In this document: positions 27,937-44,168 of the stretch, in pieces
Layout: the number at the start of each line of letters is the position of its first letter
How positions within the stretch are numbered: the stretch's first letter is position 1
Source: Antennarius striatus
Taxonomy: Eukaryota; Chordata; Actinopteri; Lophiiformes; Antennariidae
Assembly: GCF_040054535.1 (NCBI RefSeq)
Contig: NC_090794.1
Location: 6,549,001-6,613,000, forward strand
Direction of reading: 5' to 3'
DNA: 64,000 nt
Translations under genes and position numbers: made by a program
The notes under the pieces: model-generated
The model's input: the letters and a program-made list of their open reading frames with translations, nothing else
Databases searched by the model: none
Told to the model about the DNA's origin: nothing

Positions 27937-30158
27937 AAACAAAATGCATGATAATCATATATTAATGATGTGGAACACTGCTTTTCTAATGTGATTTATT
28001 GTAAATAACATAGCAACAACCCGTCCCCACAGATGCAGTGGACCTGGGCTGGTGCGCCATCAAAGATGTGGAGGTGATCAAGCTGAACAAGCGGGCATCA
28101 GGCCAAGCTTTTGAGGTCATCCTCAAGCCCCCTTCTTTTGACGGCGTCCCAGACCTGAACACTTCCATGCCACAGCGCCGTGACCCTTCCCTGGAGGAGA
28201 TCCAGAAGAAGCTAGAGGCTGCCGAGGAGAGGAGGAAGGTGAGAAGATTACAAGCAGTGTTAGAGAATCCTAACGTGAAACCCTAAACCCAGGTTATTTG
28301 TAGCCCATCCAGCCATTGTCAACCCATCTGACAACAGCCTTTGTGGGCAGCATGATTTATCAACACAAGAGAGAAAAGGGTGGCAACAGATAAAAGGAAA
28401 GAGGGAGGGTGGGAGTTGATGGAAAGGAAGGGAGGGAACACGAGCAGAGGGAAGATGAAAAGAGGGACATGAAAGTACGAGGGCAATCATGCAAGGACAC
28501 ATCGACAATGGGTCATATTCATCAAGCCGACAGGACGGTGGGGGGAGGAGGACGAAGGTAAAGAAGAAGTGTGAGAGGAGAATGTGTTCTACAACCATAA
28601 AAAGATGTCTGAACAACAGATCACAATCACTTGTTGATTGCATACTTTAACGGTCAGCAGCATTTACTCATATTCTTAGAAATAGATTCCTCATATATCC
28701 ATAATATTTCATACTATATTTCATAATATTTCAGATCATGGATATATGTTGTTTTGTAAATGACATGCGTTTGATTCCTTGTGTTTGCATTCCTTCCACT
28801 TAAAAAAAAAAAACTCTTTATGTTATAGACGTGTAAAAAATTTAGTCAGGATGTAACTTGTAACTCCTCCTACAAAGGGGGCGGGGCCTGCACCCCTGGT
28901 CTCACTGCTTACGTTAGTTTGAGTTCTCAATGACAAACAGTTAAAGATATTTTATTTTTCATTTCACCCTTAAGTTATAAAAATGTCATGAATTAATGCT
29001 TGAGTTTCAAAGCTGCGATCTCAGAGGCTTTGGGATGACGATTCAAACTGTCATCAGTGATCAATACACATTTCCTGTTGCACTTAGGAAAGGAGTGTTG
29101 GGTTTCCTTTTCCTGGCTTTGTCTGCAGGTCAGTTAATAGAGCGTGTCAGGTGTTTGCGTACAGCTACAGGTGTGCTTTTCCTTTATCCCACCCCTTCGT
29201 TCTGCCTCAAATCACCAAGGTCACACCTAATACCCTTTTTATCGTTAGCAGTTTAACGACCTGATGATTCATCCTCATTGTCCTTTAACTCCCCTCAGTG
29301 CCAGGAGGCTGAGCTTCTCAAGCACCTGGCAGAAAAGAGGGAGCACGAGCGTGAGGTGATCCAGAAGGCCTTTGAAGAGAACAACAACTTCATCAAACAC
29401 GCCAAGGAAAAGCTTGAGCAGAAGATGGAGGTGAACAAGGAGAACAGGGAGGCCCTGCTGGCAGCCATGCTTGAGAGGCTGCAGGAGAAGGTAACATCCT
29501 TAGGATTCAATTCAATCTAACCTTCACTAATAGAGAAAAATGTGCTACAGGCAATGTTCTTGTTTGCGTGCGTCCTTGCGTCTTTGATGCACACTTTTTG
29601 ACAGGGACACACGATCATCAGACAACGTGTTTTAAATGCTTACAATAAAAAAAAAAATCGATTCTACCTTTTTCCACGATATAAAATATAAAATATAAGA
29701 TATTACATTTAATTGTACCATTTACCACACAAAGACTCCACAAAACAGGACATTATTATTTTTCCAAGTACGCAATTAATGTGCATGTGAAAGTCGTACT
29801 AATCTTACACAACGTGGTGAGAAAGTGCAGCTGAGTGGTTTCATTGAGGCCTGCAATTGAATTTTCTTATGAGTGCAAATGAGGCTAGCCTTCCACATTA
29901 ACTCTGCTTTCTATTTTAACATTTCTCACATGCATGTTCAGATCTAATGAATAATTCATCATTCGGATATTGGAGGTTGGTTCTCCCCTGCCATCTCACA
30001 AACTGTTGCTGTTGCTTCATCCTGCTGCCATCTCCCTCATCATCATGCTAATCTATTCGTAGATGCTGATGACTGATGTGTCTCTGTTTGTCTGGCAGGA
30101 CAAACACGCTGAAGAAGTGAGGAAGAACAAGGAGATGAAGGAGGAAGCCTGCCGGTAG
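27576..30158 (+). CDS. stmn4: Stathmin-4 (RB3) family protein
   Basis: Stathmins bind two tubulin dimers and promote microtubule disassembly; the STMN2/3/4 group is neuronal and Golgi/vesicle-anchored. Five coding exons join in frame: 27,576-27,588, 27,748-27,843, 28,033-28,238, 29,299-29,490 and 30,099-30,158, giving 188 aa (human STMN4 is 189). The start [13 protein letters not shown] and the SLFCSC palmitoylation-type cysteines (about residues 20-22) form the membrane anchor. The stathmin-like core begins near [16 protein letters not shown], contains LKPPSFDG and [20 protein letters not shown], and ends in a long coiled coil closing with [16 protein letters not shown] and [12 protein letters not shown] point to STMN4 rather than STMN3 or STMN2. 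It could be a teleost duplicate (stmn4l); sequence alone does not decide. A 5' UTR exon probably starts at 27,526. A (GT)n tract lies 32 bp after the stop, and an AATAAA signal is at 30,499. Confidence 0.95.
27857..27928. repeat. (CA)n just inside stathmin coding intron 2
   Basis: About 72 bp of CA on the transcribed strand, starting 13 nt after the donor at 27,844. Confidence 0.97.
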
Positions 30159-30189
30159 ATGAGCGGAACAGGGGAAGAGGAGAGTCAGG

Positions 30190-30307
<118 letters not shown>

Positions 30308-30498
30308 ATAAAAGGGAATCAAAACAGGGCAGGCAAGATGAAAAAGAACTCAAAAGCAAGTGCAATGGCAAGAAAGGGTGAATTTTCATATTTGGTGTTT
30401 GCTGTAATAATTCTGAAAAAGCTGTACAAAGCTATGCCAGCTATTGATGTTAAAATTCAAATAGAATTTTTTTAAAGGAAGTTTGAGGTGCCAACAAA

Positions 30499-30504
30499 AA
30501 TAAA
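30499..30504 (+). terminator. Stathmin polyadenylation signal
   Basis: Canonical AATAAA about 340 nt after the stop codon. A second AATAAA-rich patch follows at about 30,536-30,543. No earlier canonical hexamer was seen after the stop. Confidence 0.6.
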
Positions 30505-32546
30505 CTGCTCAAATGTTTAAAAAAATAGATAGATAAATAAATAATGGGGATTGTTGTTTGTCAGGGAAGCTGCATCCTTGTTTGAGGTAACAGTTTAGAC
30601 CACAGTCGTGATTCCTGCAGTTTCCACAGTCACAGCAGGAATTACAACACCCTGCATGTAATTTTGACCAAATTGCACAGAAACCCAGCAAAAAACGACC
30701 GTTTCTTTCCGGTTAGAGTGTTAGCTGCGATGTACAGAGCTGCAATCTAAGCTGTTACCTCACTGAATGTGAAAAAAGATGTGATGTTCTTGAATGAAAA
30801 CAGACAGGTGTAGTTTAGGAACCATAGTCACTACAAAATACGTTAAAGCCCAGTCTTCTGTCTTGAGTGTTTAATTTGCAGGATATTTACCAGTCAAAAT
30901 ATAAAACCGAACATAACACACAAGTCTCTGCTGTTTCTGAATTAAAAATAAAACTAGATTCCCCTGAATCCGTCACTTTCATGCTAATTCTTCATTGTTT
31001 CTACTGTTGTTCGGTCTGTCTGGAGACATCCGTGCGTCATATGGTTCATGAATATGAAATGAAGCATCAGGCTCCCATCTGCAGTGTTCCAGGGGAGAAA
31101 AGGGAGCAAAAAAACTTGAAAAGGGAGGAGGCTATGCTGCCTTCTGCCACTTTCAGGCTGTTTGCAAAAAACTTTTACTGTAGTGTAGTTGTAGATCAGT
31201 CACATGCATATGAGTCTTAGATTTAGAGCACTGATTGCACTCTTATTTCATTAAGCACAACTCAAAAGCACATATGCGTACATGAAAGGTTTTGAATATA
31301 CAGTAGGCTGAAACAACACGAATCAAAGCAACAAGAATTTAGAATTAGAAATATGTGAGTCTGAGCAGTGGTCCCTTCGCTTTGGCATGTGTCACTATGC
31401 TGATTGTCAGATTATTGTTTAGCCTCGACCTAAAGAGTAAACAAAAAGATAACTTGAGTTGCTCAGTCATACTGACTTGATTTACCTGTGTGGAATATTT
31501 GCACTGTAAGAGGAGAGATAGTGAATATATTGGTAGAAGGATGCTGGACATGAAGGTAGTTGGTGTGAGAGAAGACGATGTAGAACACAGGGTTAGATGG
31601 AGGACACTGGTTCGCTGTGGCGACCCCTGAAGGGAAAAGCCGAAAGGAGAAGAAGAACGGGGGAGTCCTAACGCGGGGTTTGTACTTGTACTTTGTACTC
31701 TTTGTGTTGCTGTATATCTTCAAGGCTGGATTGGTTGTATCTGTTTGGCATGGTCAGTAAAAACAGCTCGACTGAATTCACGCTTCGCTGTCGTTCTCAT
31801 CATTTCTCATTTAGCAATCGATTTTGAAATGTATCATGACACTTGAATGTATATAAAGGTGTGACATAAAATTTGTCACAGATGTAACTAAACTTTGCAA
31901 AATATTTTTTTAACTGTTGGTATTTGCACTATTTGGGTTAAAAAAAATTATTGAAATTATTTTTTTGTAAACTCCCACATCTCCATCCACAGTACATAAT
32001 ATAACATGAACAATTTACAGGAAGTAACTGGGTTAAGTGTGCATATTTTACACTACTGCATTAAAGTATTTGAATATTTATACAGTCATGAAGCTTTAAA
32101 CAACTCACTCAGTTGTATTTGTTTTCCGACTTCATACATTTCAAATGGTTTAAACAACAGTTAGATTAGACAATGGGTATAAAAAGGAATTTTAATGAAA
32201 TAAGAATAAGTTTATTATAAGATATGATTTAAAAAGAACCATCACATATACAAGAAATTATACAAGAAAGGAAAAATTTTTAAACCATCCAAACCAGTAA
32301 AGAATATTCCTGTAACATATAAAAAATACATCCTATAATTACAATAACACACCAAATTACCGTAATGACTTGATCATTCAGAGAAAATGAATACAGTATA
32401 TTTTAATTCAATAATAATTTGAATAAGAATAAGATTAATAAGAATAATCTATCATAGATTTAATTATAAAAAATGTCCATTATGTGGAATTATTTGACAA
32501 CCTACATCCAATCAGATTTGTGTGTTCTTCCCAATCAAAAAAAAGC
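30505..32546. other. Intergenic between stathmin and IL-17 genes
   Basis: AT-rich DNA between two convergently transcribed genes. It contains the LINE 3' fragment at 31,540-31,655. A 117-codon frame at 30,867-31,220 has no recognisable similarity. Confidence 0.45.
31540..31655 (+). mobile_element. 5'-truncated LINE 3' end
   Basis: Translates in one frame as a tail with MKVVGVREDDVEHRVRWR then CGDP and stop, followed by a GAAGGGAAAAGCCGAAAGG-type 3' end. This is the C-terminus of a non-LTR retrotransposon ORF2 common in fish genomes. The same tail is seen at 52,940-53,010 (+) and, reversed, at 48,670-48,790. Everything upstream in the element is missing, as expected of a dead-on-arrival copy. 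Confidence 0.75.
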
Positions 32547-32552
32547 TTTATT
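32547..32552 (-). terminator. IL-17 gene polyadenylation signal
   Basis: AATAAA on the minus strand, about 220 nt after the IL-17 stop codon. Confidence 0.55.
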
Positions 32553-32772
32553 CACTATTTTTTTACCCCCAGGGGGGCAGAAAGGGAACTTGTTGTATTT
32601 CTCATGTGCCACCACTGCTATCAACATGTTCATGCAACAACTAAAACTGATTGGCTAAGATCAATTTACATAGAGACATGCTGACCCTTTTCACCACACA
32701 CAAATTCAGTTATAAGGTGGTGCCAGTTTGCTGAGAGAGGAGTGTGTTACTGTTTGTTACTGTGTGTTAATG

Positions 32773-34340
32773 TTACGGAACGACACTGGGCCTCACACAG
32801 GTACAGCCCACTGGGATGATCTCCGTCCCCAGCTGGAAGACATATCCTGTTGTCACCTTCCTCGCTCTTCTGTTAGTGTGGCTCCGCCTGTGGACTCTGG
32901 TATGAGATGGGAACATCACTGACCATTGATTACATACCATCATTAAAACAGCATTAAGCTGGTCTTGGGATTCCATTCAATTCAATACAGCCAATATATC
33001 TGTTTGTAACATATTCACACTGATTTTAGTAAAGGGATGTTAATCATATTACAGTAATATAACTACTACATATAGAAATGGACGATAAAATTGGATAACA
33101 TTTATTTTGGTTTTGATTCCCATTACTTCAGAAATTTATCATCTATTTTTCTCATAATTTATATTTAATTTCTTCATTTTTAATTGATTTTTTTATTTTT
33201 TTATTAACATTTGTCAGAGTCGAGGTGTCATGTAAGTCCTGGAGAGCAGTGAAGGTAAAATAATATCCACATCTTTCATTAAATTCTACCTCTCTGTTCT
33301 TGTTCTGATCGTTGCATCATCTGGAGGAAGAGAAGTGCTCTCCAAATTATAAGTCATGTCCGTTTTTAGCATCACCTACCACTGCAGCATTAACTTAGTA
33401 TCCTTAGTATTAAAAGCAAAGGCAAAACCCAGCATTGTTAACAGCTTTAGACTGCGCTGGCTGACCTGTTGAGGACCAGGACTTGGTAATAGATGGGTTG
33501 AGCCACCAGAGCTGCATCCTCTTCTTCCCCCTGCATGGTCAGACAGCCAGAGGTCAGACAGTGGGCATGAGAAATCTGCCTGGGCAACCGAGATTCCACG
33601 GTGGATTCTCTGTAGACACAGATGTAGTGGATTTAAGGCTTCGAAGGTTGAAAACAGAAAACTGCTGCAAAGCAAAAAAATGAAAAACACCGTCCAGCGG
33701 TGACTCACCTGTAGGCCCATGGTGACAGAGACGTGTTGGCGATGGCTGAATCTGTCTTGATGGCGATCTGAGGCATTACTGAAGAATCCAAAAGCAACCG
33801 TATCATCTGGTCCCTCCTTCTGCCTCCGTGTCTCATCCTCACAGAAGCCCTTTGGCCCCTGGTGGCCTGCAGCAACGAGGCCAGACCCAGAACCAGCAAC
33901 GCTTTCAGTACCTAAATACAGGAACACCCACCAGACAGATAAGAAATACAGCAGAGAATGGAGAAACAACAAACTGAATTTAAAAAATTAAACCAATATA
34001 ATGAAATAAATAGTGAAAATCAAATTTCAAAGACATATCATAAATTTTAATCATTTAACTGGTTAAAGAGAGTTATTTCTAATATTTTATTTATGGATGG
34101 TCCATGAGATTTGGTTCTGACATTACTCAAATATGTAGTATGAAATTTGTAGTACAAAATCAAAACCTTTTACCCCGATTTAATTTTTAATTTACTTTTT
34201 TTTTTTAATTTTAATTTTAATTTAATTTTAATTTTAATTTTAATTTAAAAAAAAAAAATTTATCTCATAAATCTTCAAGGTTTTCTTTGAAAAGTAATAT
34301 AATTTGTTAGATTTTAGGTTTCTCTGCTCACCTGCTGCAT
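32773..34340 (-). CDS. il17a/f: Interleukin-17A/F-family cytokine
   Basis: A secreted pro-inflammatory cytokine acting through IL-17 receptors in mucosal defence. Four coding exons join in frame on the minus strand: 34,332-34,340, 33,709-33,911, 33,466-33,609 and 32,773-32,896, giving 159 aa. Residues 1-22 form a signal peptide (LKALLVLGLASLLQA). An NTS sequon is at residue 62. The family core is visible: SLSPWAYR (64-71), SHAHCLTSGC (84-93), PIYYQVLVLNR (109-119) and the ending PVGCTCVRP (147-155). Cysteines 88, 93, 150 and 152 match the two conserved knot disulfides. No other cysteine is present, and exon 4 is split from exon 3 by an extra phase-2 intron (32,897-33,465). It lies beside mcm3 as IL17A/IL17F do in human. 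Which teleost paralogue (a/f1, a/f2, a/f3 or another type) is unclear. Confidence 0.9.
34197..34260. repeat. (TTTTAA)n A/T-rich repeat in IL-17 intron 1
   Basis: Irregular TTTTAATTTTAA repeats ending in a poly-A stretch, inside the first intron of the IL-17 gene. Confidence 0.85.
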
Positions 34341-34378
34341 GATGCACTGCCGTCCTACACTATGTCGACAGATTCTGT

Positions 34379-34410
34379 GTATATACATATATATATATAC
34401 TATATTTCCA
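34379..34410 (-). promoter_or_regulatory. TATA-like promoter of the IL-17 gene
   Basis: On the minus strand a TATATATATATG-type TATA box (about 34,379-34,403) lies about 40-60 nt upstream of the start codon, preceded by TGGAAA (34,405-34,410), an NFAT-type core. NFAT sites are known in mammalian IL17 promoters. A (GT)n tract is 180 bp further upstream. The start site is inferred. Confidence 0.4.
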
Positions 34411-34607
34411 GGCAGACTGTGTGAATTGTGTGGTTCATTCCTGTTATGACTGTCATGGATCTAAAAATACACACATATACAAGACGACTCATCTCTTTAC
34501 TGTAAGCATTTCTTTATCTCCAAAAGCATTTCTTAATCTTCACACTTTGTTTGCATATTACAACATGCATTACTTCAAGTGTTTGAATTGTGTGTGTGTG
34601 CGCGCGC

Positions 34608-34658
<51 letters not shown>

Positions 34659-36001
34659 CATGCGTGCGTGTGTGTGTAAAGGTAAAGAAGTATCAAGTTC
34701 ACAATCCCACACATAATAATCTAGGTCAAGTGCTCAACCTGATATTGCAGGTTCTGGTAATTCATCAGCACAGCTTCTCATCAGAGACGACCCTGTGATA
34801 ACATCTCCTCTCAGTGCAGGAAAAGGAGTGAAGGCTGTGAATTGGAGCACGGTTCAGGGTGAGAAGTGATTAAAAATGCTCAACCGACACCAAGAAGATG
34901 TACAACGGGATGTTCCTCACATATAAAATAGAGTTTAGAGAGCGGTTGTCCTGTTCTGGATGACCAGGAAGGCCTTTCATTACAGTTAACATAGAATGGA
35001 ACGCTGCTTCGACTGCCTGTAAAAATCTTTTGGTTCGGGATTTATAATTATGGTGGGTTGGGGAGGGTCCAGTTTTTCCTAACCCTGTTCCTACATCCAC
35101 CTGCTTCCCATCTCTCATCATATGGAGCCTCCACCTACTTAAGCTCAGCTCAGACCTCAGTTCACCAGCAGATTGTCACCAACTCTCCCTATCTTTTGTT
35201 GTTGTTGTTGTTGTTGTTTTAATATTTTGTTAGTTCCATGGATTGTGCCTGTTGGCCTGTCCCTTGTTTGTTCTCCTGAATCCTGTTGTAGGAATTTATG
35301 TTAATTAATGACCACACTCCTAACAGGGAATGTAGTGTGTAGCGAGAAGATGAGGCAATAACATTTATGCATGTGGAAACAGCTGCATAATGTTGCCTGT
35401 AGTCCTTAAAGGAGCTCTTAAAATACATCTAATGACATCGCTGGGGTTCACTCTCATTTTAACATTTTTATACCAGCTCACAGGAGAAGAATCCGCATCT
35501 TTAGATAGTGAAATCTGGAAAGCAGCAATATTAATATTGATCGGGTAACTACAAAGGCAGCTGCATATTCCTTATACATGTGTATGTTCATTATATATGC
35601 AATATAAGTAATGTCCATTTCATTTATCAAGTCAAATAACAAAAGCAGCTCCAATTTCTTTTTATTTAGCAGTTTCATTTTACAAGATGTCCTTGGTCCC
35701 GTTTCCCTGCAGTGACGCGTTCCAGTAAAACCCAGACAGTCTTGTTTGTTGTAAAACCGCCAGCAGCTTCATTTCACAAAGGTTAGGCTCGACTCCGACA
35801 GTTGGGCTCAAGATTATTTATTTATAAAGCTGCTGATTGTGAGGCGCAAAAGACTTTTGACGAGATGTTTCGTTTTAAAGAGGCAGAAAAGAGGGTAAAA
35901 GTGAACACGACAACAGCACAAATGTAAGCCTGCAGGGTCAGAAGAAAAGACACATGTGGAGCACAGAGGTTTCTGAAAAGAATCTGATCAAGAAGTTACA
36001 C
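34411..36001. other. Intergenic between il17 and mcm3
   Basis: No exon seen. I looked here for a second, tandem IL-17 gene and found no SPW or VGCTC-type exon on either strand. A (GTT)n run is present at about 35,198-35,218. Confidence 0.5.
34590..34677. repeat. (GT)n / (GC) mixed microsatellite
   Basis: GT dinucleotides with a GCGCGCGC block near 34,600 and GCATGCGTGCG interruptions toward the end. Alternating purine-pyrimidine throughout. Confidence 0.95.
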
Positions 36002-36007
36002 TTTATT
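36002..36007 (-). terminator. mcm3 polyadenylation signal
   Basis: AATAAA on the minus strand about 385 nt after the mcm3 stop codon. Confidence 0.55.
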
Positions 36008-36389
36008 TTTTAATACACAACTATTTCAAAACGTGTTTTCACTTATATACAAATCCAACCTTAAGCCTATAACGTCTGTTGGAGTAAATGGGTTTTGTTT
36101 GTCAAATCTGACTACAATGAGCTTCACATGAAGTCCTGATGCACACTGAAGACATTGGAAGGCTTTGTAACTGCGATTGTACACAAACAAGCTCACAGAG
36201 GGTTTCAGGCTTTTTACACTGGTTTACATGAAAGTGGATCCAAATCCAAAACAAGACCCATGTGTGGAGCTGCAGATCAAACACCAGTCCAGATGAAAAG
36301 CGGAAACTGCATGCAAAAAAACCCAAAAAAAACACGTATGTTTTGTCCATTTGATCCTCCCTGCATCAGAGTCCATGTATAGAATGCCA

Positions 36390-40965
<4,576 letters not shown>

Positions 40966-41065
40966 TTTTATCGCTTATACTTCAATATTAAAAAGCTTTA
41001 ACTGTGGAATAGATTTGAAAGGAATACGCGCAGCGCTGCCGTCAGACCAACACAACTGCAGAATG

Positions 41066-41221
41066 TTCGCGCCACAACGTGCCGAGCACAAGTACGACGT
41101 AAGAGGTCATTGGTCAACTCAGCGAGTAGTTATCTGCATAGATGGCGGGTAAGTGTCACAGCCGTCCAATAGAAGCGATTGTAACAACACATGACCCGCC
41201 CCTTTAAAAACTCGCGCGAAA
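41066..41221 (-). promoter_or_regulatory. mcm3 promoter with E2F-like sites
   Basis: Upstream of the mcm3 start there are two E2F-type sites, TTCGCGCC (41,066-41,073) and GCGCGAAA (41,214-41,221). CCAAT boxes occur nearby in both orientations (about 41,108, 41,166 and 41,280). MCM genes are established E2F targets switched on at G1/S, so the arrangement fits. Exact start site unknown; whether it also fires toward paqr8 is open. Confidence 0.6.
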
Positions 41222-42485
41222 ACAGACCAGGAAGTGGTGTGCAGTAAAAATGCAGGAATAAACTGCATAGCCAGCGCCGTCCAATAGGGGGCGCACGGTC
41301 GGCGTTCATTGTACTTCTGGTCTGTTCAAGTCAGAAGCCTGATATTTCTGGTGACTACGCTAATATTCGAAAAATATATGACAACACATTTTTCAGGGAA
41401 TATCTAAGAAACAGCATATAGTTATTTTAACAGCAGTAAGACTGTTGTATTTAACGCCAATACTGTTCTTAAACCGTCTGTTCTTTTACACCACATCCTA
41501 AAATCCAAACATCACCGAATTAGCAAGCAGACAGCGACAGCAGACAGATAGCATTAGCCGCCATGTAAACTTTCTTCTTCTGTGCTTAATTGGGGGTTGC
41601 CACACAGTTCTTAGTCGTATCACCGCCACCTTGTGGACTGGTATGTGAATCACGGCGAATCAATGTGAATCAGTCTCATGACGTAAATGACTAGCATTTT
41701 CCTCATGATCTGGTAAACATCTGTAACCAATAACCATTTTTTGGATGTGTCCAGAAGATACAAAAATTTTTAAAAATTAAACTTTTACTTCAAAGTCTTT
41801 AAGAGTTATATGCAGTATCATGCATTTGTAAATCAATGGTTCCTTCATCTTGTGTGTTTGGATCAAATTGGAAATGGATAAAAAATTTAAATTAGGACTT
41901 CAATGGCCCTGTATCTCTATTAAGTAAAAGCTTGCAGGTTACTTACACCTTGTTTAGAAACACTGAAAAACTTTTGTAAGCTATATATTATTTTAGCTAT
42001 ACAAAATGTGGCACGTTGGTGATTGAAATACTGTATTGAAAAATGATTCAAATTGTTTCTTCTGGACACCGGGATAATAGGACTGTGTATTTAAAACATC
42101 TTAATATTTAAAGACAATAATTTATGCAATTCATGTTTAACATTCATTAAAGCCAATTAAAAATAGTCTGTTGATTTTTTTCCCGCTTCATTTGTGTGAT
42201 TAATGTTTTGCCACAAGGAGTATTTCTTCTTAGTAAACGAATAAAGTGCCTTTACTTGTCCTCCAGTCTTTTTTGATTCAATCTTGTATTAACCATCGGT
42301 TGTTTTTTTCCGATCTTTACTCACAGTGCGCATTTCTTGAGTAAAAAAATTCTGTTTCTTGAGAACAGTTATACAAACCATTCTAAATAATTTTAGTCAA
42401 TATGACGCAAACCTGCAGGTCGCTTTTCAACATTCAAACAAATCCCTGATCAGATGACTATCAATAACGATAAGGACCGATAACC
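41222..42485. other. Intergenic, mcm3 to paqr8
   Basis: AT-rich DNA between two divergently transcribed genes with no recognised exon. A GGGGGTTGCCACACAG patch near 41,594 faintly resembles the reversed LINE 3' end but is too short to call. Confidence 0.4.
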
Positions 42486-42509
42486 ATGTTTCAGGGCGTT
42501 TCTAGATCA

Positions 42510-42730
42510 CCGTCCACGCCTTCTCTCTGTCTCGCTCTCTCTCTGTCTCTCTCGCCCCCCCACGCCCCCCACCTCCACCTCCAACCCCTTGCCTCGGTAG
42601 CCGGTGAAGCCCTGCCCCACCCACTGCCCACCGGCTCCGGTCCCATTGAGCGGGAGCGCCGGCTGCAGCGCAGTGACTCGATCAGTTGGAGCTGCGGATC
42701 CGGGGGCAACAGGTGCGTCGACTCGAGCAG
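42510..42730 (+). promoter_or_regulatory. paqr8: GC-rich promoter and probable paqr8 5' UTR exon
   Basis: A CpG-rich island begins after a CTCTCTGTCTCGC pyrimidine tract and ends in a good donor (GACTCGAGCAG then GTGAGC at 42,731). The paqr8 coding exon starts with a strong acceptor (CTCTCTCCCACAG, exon from 44,271), so an intron of about 1.5 kb joining the two is the simplest reading. The transcription start is unknown. The 82-102-codon frames here look like by-products of GC-rich DNA. Confidence 0.5.
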
Positions 42731-43752
42731 GTGAGCGGACGCGTCTCCCTCTGCCGGGTCTCACAGGTCGGAAACTTCATTTTAAAACACTTGATCACTT
42801 TGGTAACCATCACAAACGCCTTGGCTCTTGTGTGACAACTAAATCCTACAATAACAGACGTTTTTCTGCAGTTATTGTACCAAGAACTAAACCTGCAGGA
42901 AGATCCTATTAGCTTTTCACTTTATAGGTTCAGGATGAACAGGTGACAATCAATGGATGGAACCTGTAGATTTACCAGGGTTTTCTAGATCAAGGGGGTA
43001 CTATTTGTGTGTTAAGAGTGACAGCCTTTTCTCAGGTGCTGATTCTCTTGGTCCCTCCATAGGTCCACATTTTTTTCTGCGTGTTTGAACAAGGGGAAGG
43101 TAATTCTGCAAGATTTGACAACATACCTGCATTTCTGCACGTATGGCTCATGTAGATAATAATGTCCTGCATGTGTCCTCTCACGTTGAGAACATTACAG
43201 TGTCTTAAATTTTTGTCAGACTACATGTGAAAATCTGTCCTGGGTTCCATTCAATGAAATCATAGCTGCAGTGACATTTCGCAGTATGTGCACCTGGTTA
43301 GTTTAGAGTTTTATTAATAAGTGTTTTCTGATTTAATACATCCTTGGGTTTTATTGCCTCAAACAACAAGATTGACGTTTCTCTTGTGTGTTTGTTGGTT
43401 TGTCATTAGGATTAAGCAAAAAGTACTGAACACGTTTCCATGCAATGTATTATAGTAGATTCCATTTTTTTTGGTGTGAATCTGTATAAAGGAGCAAATC
43501 CAGTGTTTATTAATGACCTTTCATAAATATTGGATTTTTTCCCACCATTTACTTTTCATTTCTCAGGGATCTTGTTGAAACAGAGCCGGCATCTATAAGT
43601 GTATGAGTTATACATCCATTAATTTACCAGCAGGTAATGAGTCCAATTTTAAACAACAATGGACTAAATTAAAGGCAATTGTTTGTCCATACCCCATAGT
43701 TCTACCAATATCAGCAAGTGTTTTGTCTGTCCAGTAATGATGTGTTTTCGAT

Positions 43753-44104
43753 TACAGTGATCCCTCATTGCGCGGTTAATGCGTTCCAGGGCCACTCACA
43801 AAAAAACGAAATGTCGCGATATAGTGGTGAAATATTTATTTTATTGTTAACGGTAGTTTAAGTGTGCATGAACCCTCCCCATACTGATATTAAACCACCT
43901 TCTATCTGTTTTACTTTTTCCACACTCTTATAGATTGTTTGAAGTACTTTTAAGTCTGCATTGCGTGAGTTTTGGAACACAGCGCACTTCCGGATGCTGT
44001 CAGCCAATAGCATGTGTGTGTGGTATCATGGGACTACCTACTAAAAATCCACAATGTAGTGAAGCCGTGCATCTTGAAGCGCAAATATGCGAGGGATTAC
44101 TGTA
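43753..44104 (+). mobile_element. TA-flanked inverted-repeat element (MITE), copy 2
   Basis: Bounded by TACAGTGATCCCTCATTG and GCGAGGGATTACTGTA, near-perfect terminal inverted repeats with TA at both ends. 352 bp, no coding capacity, and homologous throughout to the reversed copy at 13,200-13,557. It sits in the inferred paqr8 intron, about 200 bp before the coding ATG. Confidence 0.88.
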
Positions 44105-44133
44105 TGTGTGTAATCTGTCGATAACATTTGGCA

Positions 44134-44160
44134 CCTTATCAACACTCTGTGTTGATAAGG
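44134..44160. other. Perfect hairpin, 12-bp arms
   Basis: Arms CCTTATCAACAC (44,134-44,145) and GTGTTGATAAGG (44,149-44,160) with a 3-nt loop TCT. Confidence 0.9.
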
Positions 44161-44168
44161 GTAGTCTT

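Noticed and set aside
33376-33972. 198-codon minus-strand open frame over the IL-17 gene
   Set aside because: It reads the IL-17 exons in the wrong frame and across introns. The spliced model restores the family motifs, and this frame does not.
34411-36001. Second tandem IL-17 gene next to mcm3, as in human (IL17A and IL17F)
   Set aside because: Searched both strands for SPW- and VGCTC-type exons and found none.
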